Source: Luidia sarsii (taxonomy: Eukaryota; Echinodermata; Asteroidea; Paxillosida; Luidiidae). From it: a stretch of 64,000 nt of DNA. Position 1 is the stretch's first letter; each line of letters opens with the position of its first letter. Under the pieces are notes generated by a model. It ran no database searches, was not told the DNA's origin, and worked only from the letters and a program-made list of their open reading frames with translations. Below are positions 33,477 through 45,600 of this stretch, piece by piece. Both the position numbers and the translations under genes were made by a program. The stretch covers positions 16,415,426-16,479,425 of the forward strand of contig OX465105.1 in the NCBI GenBank assembly GCA_949987565.1. The letters are read 5' to 3'.

Positions 33477-33721
33477 ATATGTGACCCGGCACAGCATAAT
33501 GAGGAATAACCCCACTTTTGAGATTTTGAGATTTTCTAATGATGTGAAAGAGTACACCATTAGCTTTCAAATGATATCGAAATATTATATCCTGTAATAT
33601 TTAAAAATTTCCGAAAATACAAAAAAAAATCGAATTGTGAAGATACTTTAACTTTAGGCGTTGTTTACTCAAAAGGTGTTTTGGTGGGATATTCCTCATG
33701 TCGTTGTGCCGGGTCATATAT
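33477..33721. mobile_element. MITE with about 45-bp terminal inverted repeats
   Basis: ATATGTGACCCGGCACAGCA, ATGAGGAATAACCCCAC and CTTTTGAG at the left match the inverse of the right end (CTCAAAAGG, TGGGATATTCCTCAT, TGTGCCGGGTCATAT). The interior is AT-rich. Total length is 245 bp. Confidence 0.8.
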
Positions 33722-34391
33722 ACTGTATCGTTTTAATGCAAGAGGGTCCGCTCGTGTATAGTAATAATATTATTGTGTCGTGCAACAAAGAAGCTTTGAA
33801 ATAGCGATAAAAAACGGTTCCGGTCGAAAAGCAAGTATTCCGAGTTTTACCAGAGGTCCGTGAAGATGAGGTGCTACATCACGCCCGAAATTCGCCAGTA
33901 GTCCGAACCCAAAATGCTGCTGTGATTAATGTTATTATTATGTATCCGTTCTTTCAGGGAGGATGGTTCGTCTGTCCTGCAAGACCCAACCACAATGCAA
34001 AATCTAAAAGTCATTATAACTTTCATTCATCCTGAAAACAACAACCCCAAACCCACACACAGTTTTGTGTTGTAATGTGGTAGGCCTATACGGGGCAATG
34101 CATTTCGAAGGTGATGTGTGAATAAAACTGTGTCGGTCGAGGAAAGTCTACTTTTATGTGTTGGACAAGAGAAATATCGGTCGGAAGATTATAGTGTTTT
34201 TTTTAATTCTCTGAATATGTATGAGGAAAGGCACGAGTGACAGACATGAATAAAACGTATGCTTCGGGCATACGGGCGCCGTTTGTGTGACCAATTGACT
34301 AGATTGCACGTGTTAAGATGATTCGTTATTTTGTCCCTTTTTCATGACCTGTCTTATCTGTTTTGTCTTGCGAAATATAATAGTCTGCTAT
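33722..34391. other. Non-coding DNA, nothing recognised
   Basis: No splice-flanked conserved frame or repeat family was identified. Confidence 0.45.
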
Positions 34392-35215
34392 AGGATCGAA
34401 ACGTCAGGCCCTCTAAATTTTATGATTTGCATTTTGGTAATTTTAGTCAGTAAGCAGTTTGCAACATTTTTGTATATCACTTTAAGTCATTCTGAAAATG
34501 AATAATAATGACTGTATACCAGGATTTGAACACATGAATACGTACCAGCAATTAATATACCACCTGAGCTATCCAGTTCTGATAGTTGGTGGCCTTCCCA
34601 AATAGTCAACCATCTTTGCCGTGGGGGGGGGGGCGCCAGTCAGAAGCATTTAACTCCCATGATTATCATCTTCGTGGATCGCAACCCCGTTTTCATTCAG
34701 ATGCAGATAACTGGTTGTAGACCTGATTACAGTAGATAACATGTTGGAATCGCACAAAGAGACTGGGAACTTGTTAAACAAAACTTGAACCCGAGACCTC
34801 TGGTTTTTCCGTACCAGCGCTCTTATCATCTGAGCTATATATCCATGGCAGCCCTTATAGATTGCGGCCTTCCCCAAAATAGTCCACTAGTCTTTGTCGG
34901 GGTGTTCAAAAGTTCCCGGTCAGTTTTTTTTCTTTTTTTGTTTGACTTCAATTGAAAAAAAAAAGCTGCATTGACTTTGTGTGTTCCCGGAGCTGCTGTA
35001 CGTTTCGTCAGGTTTACAACAAATTGGCTGTTTGCATCTGAATGAAAGTGGGGGTGCGATCCCTGGAGATATAGACCTACGGCAGTTACTTCAAAACCAG
35101 AGGTCTCGCGGGCTCAAATCCCGGTCCAGTCGAAGTTTGCTTTTCCATTTTGTATTTGTTCAAAAGTTCCCAGTCAGTTTTTCCTTTAATTTTGTTTGAC
35201 TTTATATAAGAAAAT
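34392..35215. mobile_element. Cluster of repeat module and three SINE copies
   Basis: In order: the GAAACGTCAGGCCC module (34398-34480); a minus-oriented SINE (about 34520-34690); a second minus-oriented tRNA-like part (about 34780-34900, ACTTGAACCCGAGACC then CATCTGAGCTAT); and a plus-oriented copy (about 34975-35215). The last has the body first, then AAACCAGAGGTCTCGCGG and GTCCAGTCGAAG. The tail word GTTCCCAGTCAGTTTTTCC occurs at both sides of the last copy, suggesting head-to-tail tandem insertion. Confidence 0.75.
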
Positions 35216-35589
35216 ATCGATTGAAAAAATATGCGAACTTTGAAGCCCAATACTCTGTGCATACACATTATGCAACATGCTATTTTCCGCGAATCACGGA
35301 GCAGCATTTTCAAGGAGGTAATTAGGTTATCACGTATTACACAAAGCTGTTTAAGGTCCACTACATACTATTAAAGGGTGTCTTTATAATAATAGGCTAA
35401 TCGATTGTTTTTTTTTAGCATAGACCTAAATGATGCTTCCCTTCAACCCTGGGGTTCACCACCTCAGGTTCTGTGGAAATCGGAAGATCTGGGGGCCTGA
35501 AATGTCGCACTATTTGGTCACGGACGCGGAGGGATATGACCCCCAAAACGGACGGCTAATCGGTCCGCCCCACGTTTGTGTATGCCGAT

Positions 35590-35885
35590 CACTCCCCAAT
35601 GGAAAAATACACGACTCGCACAATCTATATGGGCGGCCAAAAGGGCCAACATTAAAACAAAACTTACAATGCCAAATTTAGCAAAAAAATAATTTGGTTG
35701 AAAGGACAAAATTAACACAAGGGAGCAAATTTAATTTAAAGACATCAGAAAACACACAACACAATTATAAATAGGTTACAATGTATAGGCCTATAAGAGC
35801 TATTATATATTACAAATTCTGATTTTTATTTTTTTATTTTGGCCCTTTTGGCCGCCCATGATAATCGGGGTCGTGTATGGGCAAA
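35590..35885. mobile_element. Element with 40-45 bp inverted ends
   Basis: AAATACACGACTCGCACAAT with ATGGGCGGCCAAAAGGGCC (about 35605-35646) is matched by the inverse at 35839-35882 (GGCCCTTTTGGCCGCCCAT, then GGGGTCGTGTATGGG). The interior between the arms is AT-rich. Confidence 0.7.
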
Positions 35886-36425
35886 CCTGAAACCAACAAA
35901 AGGCGGAACATTTATCGGTCAACTTCTGGCAATGAGTACAGCACTGCACCGACAGTCGTGGCACGCGGTCTCAGATTACCCCCGTGCCGTGTTTACTCCC
36001 CCCCCCCATGCACCCATGATGCACTACCCTATGCAAACGCACGTGCTCCCTTTCCCCTCCGTATTGACCAATGGAGGGAGTCGTAGACCAAAATACCACA
36101 GGCCGTGCACCGCTGATAGGGGCTTGGAGTCAGCAAAGCAACCACCCTGGTTGTCATTTTTGTGGCTCGAGTAATATCCGTGCCTGGCGAGCTAACATAG
36201 CTCTTATCATCCGTGTATCGCAACCATACTGTTTATTATACCAAGTTATAGCCTATGTACTGAACTTGGGGTTGAACTGCACGCTCAGCTCAAAAGCGAC
36301 TCAATTAAGGCGCTGATTTCCAATCCGCTTTCTCAACTCCTCTCCAAAAGTCTCTGTCGCTGTGGGATTCCAGGGTTCGACGCGGTTACAGGGGGACCTT
36401 AGGACTATACGAGGACGAGACGGCA

Positions 36426-36565
36426 ATGTCGGACGCTGGAAATTCCGAGAAGAGGTCCGGGGGACCCGGGGCGGGAGAGGCGGAGACGGCGATGGGGCCC
36501 AGCGGCGCGACCAACGGCGGGTTCCTCGGTGGAGAGAGGGACGACCCCGCGGACTACCGCGGAAG
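36426..36565 (+). CDS. Probable first coding exon of an unidentified gene
   Basis: An ATG with a purine at -3 (GGCAATGTC) opens a GC-rich 46-codon frame, MSDAGNSEKRSGGPGAGEAE continuing to ERDDPADYRG. It runs into a strong donor, GGAAG|GTGAGC, in phase 2. The acidic, Gly/Ser/Ala-rich, flexible composition is like the cytoplasmic N-terminus of many membrane or signalling proteins. It resembles in style, but not in sequence, the first exon of the SLC6 gene downstream. It cannot splice directly to SLC6 exon 2, which needs phase 1. No second exon was found. Its GC content contrasts sharply with the flanks. Confidence 0.42.
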
Positions 36566-36599
36566 GTGAGCACAAGTGTCGCCGTTCATCACCAATCTT

Positions 36600-36910
36600 A
36601 TATAGTTATAGATACGATTATGATTTTTGGGGTCTTCGGTGAGAACGCAATTCATTGACAGTTTACCCTAATTTAGTGTCCGGTACTCGACTTGTATTTA
36701 TAACATTATGAAATTTGCGTCGATGGGAATGTCCTTTAGGCCTAAGTTGAGCCTATACACACCTCTGTTTGCTTGATAATAGATTATATTGCGATTTTGG
36801 CATCGGTGAGAATGGAATTCAATGAAAGTTTCTCCTATTCGGCATGTATTATATTTAGCATCGTATAATAATCAGTCAGAGATACCATAATGTTTGCGTC
36901 AGTGGTGATA
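36600..36910. repeat. Diverged tandem pair of a dispersed repeat
   Basis: Two blocks (about 36605-36735 and 36780-36910) each contain ATTATGATTTTTGG- or ATTGCGATTTTGG-like DNA, a CGGTGAGAA(C/T)G word, AATTCA(T/A)TGA and TTTGCGTC. Related words occur inverted at about 39260-39330 and 16065-16125. Confidence 0.55.
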
Positions 36911-38258
36911 TTATTTAATATCCAATCATTACCCTGGCAGTTTATGATATTATTTGGGATCGAGACATTGTCCAACATATTGCGTTAATTTCTTTCATTC
37001 AACGTGCCGTTCTATATTTGCCAGAAAGTATATCACTACTCATAGAGTGCCAGATGGTTCGTTATCAAACCCGAGCCGTATCAATGAACCCATTTACGTC
37101 TGTGAAAAATGGCAGTTCCGTGGTTGTCTGACCAGGGGAAAGCTATAGGCCTATAGGCCGTAATGAATTTAGTTTCAGATGCTGGGCCGTATTTGAAATG
37201 AAGGCGTACACTCCCAACCATTTGACCCCCAAAAGAAACAGAACAATTGTTTCCCCTGTTTAACTCCAAAGGTTTGCCAGCTCATGCTAACCGTATCAGT
37301 TCCAGTAGTGCAGTTTTTGTTTGTACATTGTGTAGCTCTTGGCTTGAGAGCATTATACGTCCACCCCCCATATATAACTATAACAATTATTACAAAGAAA
37401 ATTATGATGAGGGCATGCATGTCTTTCTCAATAAGTGCCCCTTTGAATGTCCTGTTCACAAGACAGTGCTCTTTGGCGTTTGTGACAAAGAATTTTGGTC
37501 ACGCCTTATGATGGAATGATGGTTTGGAAAGACTTTGACTTTGGGGAACGGGAGCAGAGGAAAGAGAAAGGACACGTGGATGCCCTGAGCAAGAATGATT
37601 ACAATAAAGAGACTGACTAGTTGACTCTTGATTAGCTCAGATGGTATATTACAAGAGCGCTCAGCGCTGATACGTAACACCAAAGTTTTCTTTGCCATTT
37701 TTTTTCTTCAAAATTGTATATTTAGTTCCCTGTCAGTTTTTCCTTGATTTGTTTGACTACAAGAAAGAGGAGTGAAAAAAATCAGACGTTGGAGTTGCTA
37801 GAGAAAGCAATTAAAACACATACTAAATAACTTCGAGTCCCAGGTCCAGTCAAAGTTTTCTAATAAAATAATTGCCATTCTTTCATAATAATAATGTTCA
37901 AAGGTTCCCGGATAGTTTTTCCTATTATGTAACTTAGGCCGCCTGTACATTATCTTATACAGAGATAATTTAATTGTTCGTTCGTTTATGTTTTTGCTGG
38001 ATGCTAGCAGTGGAACCAAGCTGTCAACTTTGGCGTTTTTTTCGCCCCGTACGTGTGACTTGAACTCAACTAGAAATATGGACGAAAAAAAATCAGTGGA
38101 ATAACGAGCGAAGCGATTCTTGCCTAGTAGAACGGCCGAAACGCATTGCGCTTGACGAAATTCGCGTGCGTGGCTCCGTCAACCGTGCCAAACAAAGACA
38201 GCAAACTATAATTATCTCAAATGAGATTTGAAGGTTTGCATGGTGAGAATATCAGGAT
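36911..38258. other. Non-coding DNA with SINE pieces
   Basis: SINE fragments are at about 37622-37745 (TTAGCTCAGATGGTATATTA, then AAGTTTTCTTTGCCATTTTT and GTTCCCTGTCAGTTTTTCC) and 37830-37930 (GAGTCCCAGGTCCAGTCAAAG). No gene was recognised. Confidence 0.5.
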
Positions 38259-38487
38259 AAATAGGTTTGCGGAGACACCGTGTAAATTCTCTTTTGTGAG
38301 TAAGTGTGGTTCTGAAAAGAACCGGAGGAACTCGACGTTTCGAACAGTGTACCCTGCTCGTCTTCTTTCTTCAGGAGAAAGAAGACGAGCAGAGTATACT
38401 GTTCAAAACGTCGAGTTCCTCCGGTTCTTTCAGAACCACACTTACTCACAAAAGAGAATTTACATGGTGTCTCCGCAAACCTATTTT
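38259..38487. mobile_element. Long foldback element with near-perfect arms
   Basis: The arms run from AATAGGTTTGCGGAGACACC to its complement and meet at about 38373 (TCTTTCTTCAGGAGAAAGA). They contain GTGTGGTTCTGAAAAGAACC and GGAACTCGACGTTTCGAACA. The match is almost complete over 110 bp per arm, so the single strand would fold into one long hairpin. Single arms of the same element occur at 49295-49420 and 58306-58440, and a fragment at the window's right edge (AAGGTTTGCGTGGTG). Confidence 0.85.
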
Positions 38488-38884
38488 TCCAAACTATATC
38501 TCCGTTCAGGTTGCCAAAGCAGGCTGTAAAACCCAAGACGAAGCGATTATGTCATCACGCGCTGCCCCCGAAAAAAAAAAAAACCTACTGCACTGGATCA
38601 TTATTATGCACTGCAGGCAAACATTTTGGACCCAACTAAAGGTGATTGTATACGAAATGGCCATAAATTTAACCAGCAAGATCACGATCCCAACAAGTGC
38701 CGCATGAACCTTTGACCCGCGCACTTCATTGGCGCCATTCCAAAGGTCATGCACTGGATGCCGTGGTATACTTATTGTGTATGCATGATGCTGGGTTTAT
38801 GTAAGACCTCTCGCGTGCCCGTATACGTGTCTCCCCTACCCCCTCTCTCTGTCTCAACCCCCCCCCCCCTGCCCCCTGTCCCCC

Positions 38885-39118
<234 letters not shown>

Positions 39119-41324
39119 ACCCCTCCCTCTCTCTCGACCCTCCCTCGAAAAGTACAACATCCCTGACAAGGATTTTATCATGACCATCTACGAACTGTGT
39201 AAAATTATAAGGAAATCTGTGGACATCGATGTTTTCCGATCTTACCAATGAATTCAATTATATGCCAATTAGGCAAACTCTCATTGAATTACATTCTCAC
39301 CGACGCAAAATTCATACAATCTTGTAATAACAATGTTCACCTGCACTCGGTTTAATCACAGAGTTTCTTGCTCATAATGGTTTATAGTAATGCACCACTG
39401 CGTGCAACATAATTATTATAGGCCCTATACCTTCTTAAAGCCCCTACACAGCATTGGTCGAGGTCAAAGAATAGCATCCATACGTTGTCTGATCCAACAT
39501 AATGCATGAAATAGCACACCTGTGAAAATTAATTTTCAGCTCAATCAGCCAATTGAACCGAGTCTCGAGAAAATCGTGAAAACCGCTTCATTTGTTTCGC
39601 GAAAATGCAGCATTCAACGCCGTACTGTTCCCAAAAATAGTTTAGATCTTGGTGAGACGTAAACTATTTCTTTTACTAATTTCTCCCATTTTAGGCAGAA
39701 ATATTTCAGTGAGAGGTTTCTACTATAACCATCTTCAAACTGTATAGTATCATGTAAATCTCTGAACATTTTCTGTTTTTTGATCTTGACAATATTATTG
39801 TTGTATAGGGACTTCAAAAATAGCCTCAAAACTGCTCAAAATAGCAACAGGCATGTTCCTATATGTTTCATGTATACATTCAGTCATGTACTATAATAAT
39901 GTTTTTCTGGTAGTTACCTTTTTTCTGTTTGAGAGCAACCACATCTGAGTTTGCCGTCTCATATAGGTACTCTACCATAGACATAATGTATACGTCCATG
40001 GACTGTACCCTCTGATTTGATCTGGCGCCCTCTGCTGTTTGAATAAGGTGGGCCCCTGTTGGGGCCACGTTCTCGTAACAGTGGCTACGGCTCTGAATTA
40101 TACATGTGAGCCTATAGACTATACCTGGCTGCGGGTGAGAGAGTAATCATGGCTTCCTCCCATGGATTAATAGTGATGACCGAGTGGCTGCGTCCCTAGT
40201 GCGCGTATAAATGTAAGACGCATCTCGACCTCAAACATTCTCCCCAAATTTCCGTCACCGAATTTTGAAACTGAATGCCTAAGACAATGTATTGACCGCA
40301 CCGGGACTTGAATCCAAGCGCTTTTACCACCTTAGCTATCCCGGCCAGCCCTTAGATGGTGGCCTAATTCCCCAAAATGATAGTCAACTACAGTCTTTAC
40401 CGGGGTGGAGGGCACAGTATCTGCAAGTGAGGACCCCCCCTCCCCGCTTTCATTCAGATGCCATGCAACAACCAATGTTGTAAACCTGTCTACACATGCA
40501 CAGTACTACACTCATGCATGTTTGGGGAGCATAATATACAAAGGTGGAAGCAGCTTTTTCAATTTAAACAAACAAGAACAAACTTGACAGTGTGACAGTC
40601 TAAAATGGGTGGCATATGATCAAATGGGTGGGCTGCCATATATGGGCAATCGGGTTAGCGTAAAGGGCGCCCGCACGCGCTCAGTTCACCCACCCATCTT
40701 AGCACGCCGCCTATTTCAGCAGGTTGTCGCTGCGTGCTCAGATGGGTGGTGACGTCACCCACCCATTTTAGCACGGCCACCCACTTCAGATCGTGACACC
40801 GGGAACAAAACTTGGCAAAAGAGATTTTGCCCCGCCGGGACTTGAACTGGAGTTCTATAAAATTATAGTATATAGCTCCGGCTTAACTAATTACTATAAT
40901 ATCGCTCTTATACATGAGCCAGGTATGTTCATAGGCTTGTAGACGATATAGCTTCCCAGTCAATCAAATTTCCGTCAGTTTTATAACTGGTTTTTATGGT
41001 AGGCACTATATGGCCTATAGTGCACATGGTGCACATCCGCTCGCAGCCCACATAGGCCGACTGGTAAAATGCAAACAGCTTGCAAGAGAAACAGCTAGGA
41101 ACATTTTCTTCAGTATCACCATGGAGGTCCCTCCTCTACCTCCATGGTATCACGTACTAAACTCACGTGTAGATTAACAAAATAGTTGCTGATAGAATTT
41201 AGAAATAAGTTGCTGATAGAATTAGAAATAGCCTCTTCTAAATGACAGACGGATAAAAATAATTATCTGTGTTACTTGAACGTGATTTGGGTGGTAAATA
41301 CATGTATAGGCAATAGGCCTATCT
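39119..41324. other. Non-coding DNA with SINE fragments and a small hairpin
   Basis: A repeat at 39165-39245 matches 3096-3175 in inverse. SINE pieces lie at about 40295-40500 (CCGGGACTTGAATCCAAG, TTAGATGGTGGCC, TTTCATTCAGATGCCATG) and 40835-40860 (GGGACTTGAACTGG). A perfect hairpin lies at 41119-41147, CCATGGAGGT and ACCTCCATGG around nine bases; a similar one is at 12253-12274. No gene is seen. Confidence 0.5.
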
Positions 41325-41590
41325 GTACATGTACACGGTACACATGTACACGTACATGTACATGTACGTGTACATATACCGTGTACATGTACAATGTACA
41401 TGTGCAGTACAGTGTACAGTACATGTATGTGTACACGTACTGTACAATGTACACGTATGTACACTGTACGTGTACGTGTACATGTACATGTACTGTACAA
41501 TGTACGTGTACTGTACATGTACATGTACATGTGCACGTATGGCGTACATGTACAGTGCAATGTACACGTACATGTACTGTACATGTAATA
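41325..41590. repeat. (TGTACR)n self-complementary tract
   Basis: About 265 bp composed almost only of TGTACA, TGTACG, CATGTA and CACGTA words. Most words equal their own complement, so the tract can fold on itself in many registers. It gives Tyr/Thr/Val/Cys frames on both strands, all artefacts. Confidence 0.85.
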
Positions 41591-42345
41591 ATTATTTGTA
41601 GGGGCGGGGCTTAGTGAAACACGTGGGAAACGGACGGATAAGCGCATGCGCAGCTTCAGGAGCGTGATAATTATTTTAGAAAACATAACTGTATGGCATG
41701 CATGGTTTGCTACTAGTCTTAGCTCGAGTCTCCCTTGTCCCCCGAAACCATTTGAAAGTTAGTACAGATAGCTAGCCTACTCTTGCATTTGTAAAAGATA
41801 ATAGTATCGCGTGCTTATTTCCGCGCTGTCTTGGGGCCACGGTCACCTTTCATGAAAAATCTTTATGAATGTCATTCTAATATGTAATTGGCAAACTGTT
41901 GACGTCAGACGAAATTAAATGACCAAAATCTAAAGTCCCCCAAATTAAGAGGGATTTATGTTTCTATTCTAGCAGGGTCTTTGTCTAAGTGGGATACTTC
42001 TATCCGAATCGGAATGAAATTTCCGACTTTAAAATTGAGAAAAAATAGATAAACGAAATACACGTACCGCATGGATATTCTCTTCCCCATAAAATAACGC
42101 CTGGAATTGAGACTAATTTGGAGTGGCGCGGAGGTCATAAGGTTAGGTTTCCGCATGCCACCTTCAGCGTGGGAAAAAGTATTGACGCCTTTGGCTTTAG
42201 TAGTACTAGTAGTAGTACGCTGTACCCTGATAAACAAGTTCTTGCTACTATAGCCAAGGAGGTATTAGCTTCGACTACCTCCCGCCCTTGAGTTGAAATA
42301 TCTGCCCCCACCCCTCACGGACGTGCTAAAGTGAAAGCCAGTCGA

Positions 42346-42390
42346 TATAAAAGGCACCGCCACACACCGAAGTCGTGATCAGATCAGTGG
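42346..42390 (+). promoter_or_regulatory. TATA box and initiator of the SLC6 gene
   Basis: TATAAAAG at 42346-42353 is followed about 30 bp downstream by GATCAGATCAGTGG (42376-42389), which holds a TCAGTG initiator-like word. The start codon lies about 235 bp downstream with no in-between splice pair noted. The spacing is that of a classic TATA/Inr core promoter; the exact start site is inferred. Confidence 0.6.
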
Positions 42391-42616
42391 AGTGCTGTCT
42401 TTCGGAAACAACTGATTCCGTTTTATAACCGTTACTATAGACTAGTACTAGTCGAGTTAGTCAGACGGTTACTTTGTTTTTGTGTGACCGTGGTTCGTGT
42501 GCGAACAACGGATCGGTGCACGTGTTTCATACTGAATTCAAATTTTATAATTTTGTCACCGTTGTTCCACCCCTGAACGAAACAAACCCCCCCCCCAAAA
42601 AAAAAAAATCGCAAGG

Positions 42617-45600
42617 ATGACCCACAGCGATGTCAAGTTCTCCGCCTTGGACGTGGAGGAGGGCAATGGCGACGGCTACGGGAACGGCAAGCTGTCCGAG
42701 GGAGGAGGAGGCGAGGGAGGAGGGGGCGAGTCGAGGGACGGCGTCGTGACCGTGGTCTCGAGCTCTCCGCCGGCGGCGACGGAGCGGGAGCGCTGGGGCG
42801 GCAAGGCGGAGTTCATCCTCTCCTGCATCGGCTACGCCGTCGGCCTGGGAAACGTCTGGCGATTTCCCTACCTCTGCTTCAAGAGCGGTGGAGGTGAGCT
42901 CTCGTTTTTTCCCCTTTTTTTCTTTAGTCCATCAGAGATGTAGGCCCGGCCTAAGACTTCCGGAAATGGCTTGAATTTTTTCTCTTCGGATTTCCAGAAA
43001 TGGTGTGATTGTATTGTTATTATTTTTTTATAGAATTATTAAATATTATAATTTTTTTTCTTTTTTGAGTTTATGTCAAACTGGTAGGCCTATCTCAAAC
43101 TGCTCAATTTTATCTGTTAAAACCCTAAAAACTGAAGGATGCAATCCATGCTTAGTCCTAGTTGCAGTAACCGTAACCCTCACCCTCCCTCAGACCCTCG
43201 GTTATGGTTACCACAACTACCTTAGTTTGAGTAAAGTCACCCTTTTTTCTCCAATTGTTTTTATCCCCCCCCCCAAAAAAAAGGGTGACTTGCCAGGTCC
43301 CAGTTAGTTACTCGGACCCTAATGCTCGTACTATCTTTTTCTTGCCTTTGCTTTCTGAGAGAGTTATTTCAGGGGGAAAAAACTGCTGCAAAATGCTAAC
43401 ACTAGCATGACTAGTTAGTAGGCCTACTAGATTGTTTTTCTTTACTTTATCCATGTATATTTACATGTATTTGTAACATTAACTTGCGTCTGCTTTATAA
43501 TTATAATATAGATAATTTCTGTCATTGTAGAATGAGATTTCCGACTTTGAAAATTGAGAAAAAAAAGAAAAAAAAATACTGCATGGATATTCTCCTCGCC
43601 ATAAAGTAACGCCTTGAATGGAGACTTATTTTGACCTGTCTGGAGGTCATAATTTCTGTCTTTGAAATTTGTATTGGTCAAATGAATAAATAACTAAAAT
43701 GCAAATCACACAAATGAAGTGGTCATGCCGTTTCGACAGCACTTGTGCCTAATGATTTAACTTTAGGTCTTGCGAAGATCAAAACGTTCTTTCCCCAAGT
43801 TCCCTCATTTTTAATTTTTTTTTGGGTGGGACTCAACTTAAATTAGTCTCGAAGCGTTGCCCTAATCATACAGCAAGGAAATCTAGATAAGACTGGGCTC
43901 ACCCAGTCACTGCATTCTTTGCATCGCTAACTTTTATCATTTATGTAAGCCTTTTCCCCCAATGATAAACAAGATTTTTTTTTAATGGGCCAACTTTTCG
44001 TTATGTTTGCTCTTTGCTGATAACCCTTCTCTTGCGATCATTTTAGTTTAATACCTACACCATGAATGGTTGAAAAAAAAACCACCCAAATAAACAACCT
44101 ATTGTTAATGTTATGGACAATTGCCAGAAGGGCAGTTACCACTATAACGCAATTATTGGGATCATGATTTATACACAGATGTGGGACTATGGGAGGTTAA
44201 AACTATGGAGCCTAAATTATTTAGATAAATTGATAAATAATTAGAAAAGCATTCTGACAGAGACACCCCTTTGATCCCTTCCCTGCTACCTGCCATTCCC
44301 TTTGATCTCACCCTTCAACCCTTGTCTGTCTACCAGCTTTCCTCTTTTGATCCCTTCCCTACTATGGCCTTCCCTTTGATCTCACTTTGGTCTGTCTAGT
44401 CTCTACCAGCTTTCCTCATTTCCTCCTTTGATCCCTTCCCTATTACTGTCATTCCCTTTGATCTCACCAGGCTAGTCGTTCTGCCAGCTTTTCTCCTTTG
44501 ATCCCTTCCCTACTCCATGCTCTTCCATTTAAACTCGCACTACTCTGTACTCTGTACTACTCTGTGTACTCTGTAATTTCCGTATACATGTAAATTGTAA
44601 TAATTTACCTATCCTCTTTTGTTCCCTTTTCTGTTTTTCATGTCCTATTGTCTCTCCCCTTTCTGTGCCCTTTCCTATATATGACTACTCAAAAGTACAT
44701 GTACATGTACATGTACATGTAGAATGCTGCCTTTGATAAGGGTCCCGCTCACTGTTAGCGTAACTTTATTCTGCTGATCCCAACAGTATCCAACAAGCAT
44801 GAAAGTGTGAAGCCTGCTGATCCCAACAGTGCCCAACAGTGGATACTGTTGGGTTCAGCAGGGTCCTGCAATGATGGTGATATTGTAACACTTAGACTTG
44901 GTTTAGTATACCGCTAGGTCTCTAGGCCTAGGTTGAGAAACTTGTGTTACTTGGCGGTAGAAATAGACCGAGCACCACAGATAGCAATGGAAACTACGAA
45001 GCATCAAGATTGGGTTGATGGGTGGTTTATTAGAAACCCAGACTAACTTGACTGCTCGAGGTTTGGCCAGCAGAAGGAGGCAAGGTGGAGAAATCTAACT
45101 TGGAAGGGGATGGGGACCTTTCTTTTGTACATGGATAATGGACTCCGAATGGGTTTGGGGTTATACCTAAAAAGGACTTGTTTCTATTATTTACTGAACA
45201 TGCAATTGTAATCAAATTATTAAATGTTGAACAAGGGACGGGGTTGGATGAGAAACTATAGGGGACTGAATAATGAATAATGGATGAAAGGTGGTTTTCC
45301 TAATAGGGGCATGTTTTTGTCTTGGACACTCTGTCTTAGAACAGTGACCATACCCATGATGTCATAGGGGACCTTCAAATGCCTAAATATGCGGTTGGTC
45401 ACTACCGGACTTGATCCACAGGGGCATGGCTGTGGTGAACACTAGGGACTGTATTTAGGGCTTACATATTGCAGTAACTTTGCATACAATGCCAGGCCCA
45501 ACAACATCCAACTGTGTTGTACAGTGTTGATCCCAACTTAAGCCGCGTTTCCACTGGACTAAAATTTAACAGAGACGATGGTTAAATTTCTAATGGTCAA

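Noticed and set aside
38221..38707. Overlapping plus and minus frames of 100-133 codons
   Set aside because: They are mirror translations of the two arms of the foldback element.
39150..39250. Possible exon following the 36426 first exon
   Set aside because: The phase from 36565 leads to a stop after nine codons here, and the segment is a dispersed repeat shared with 3096-3175.
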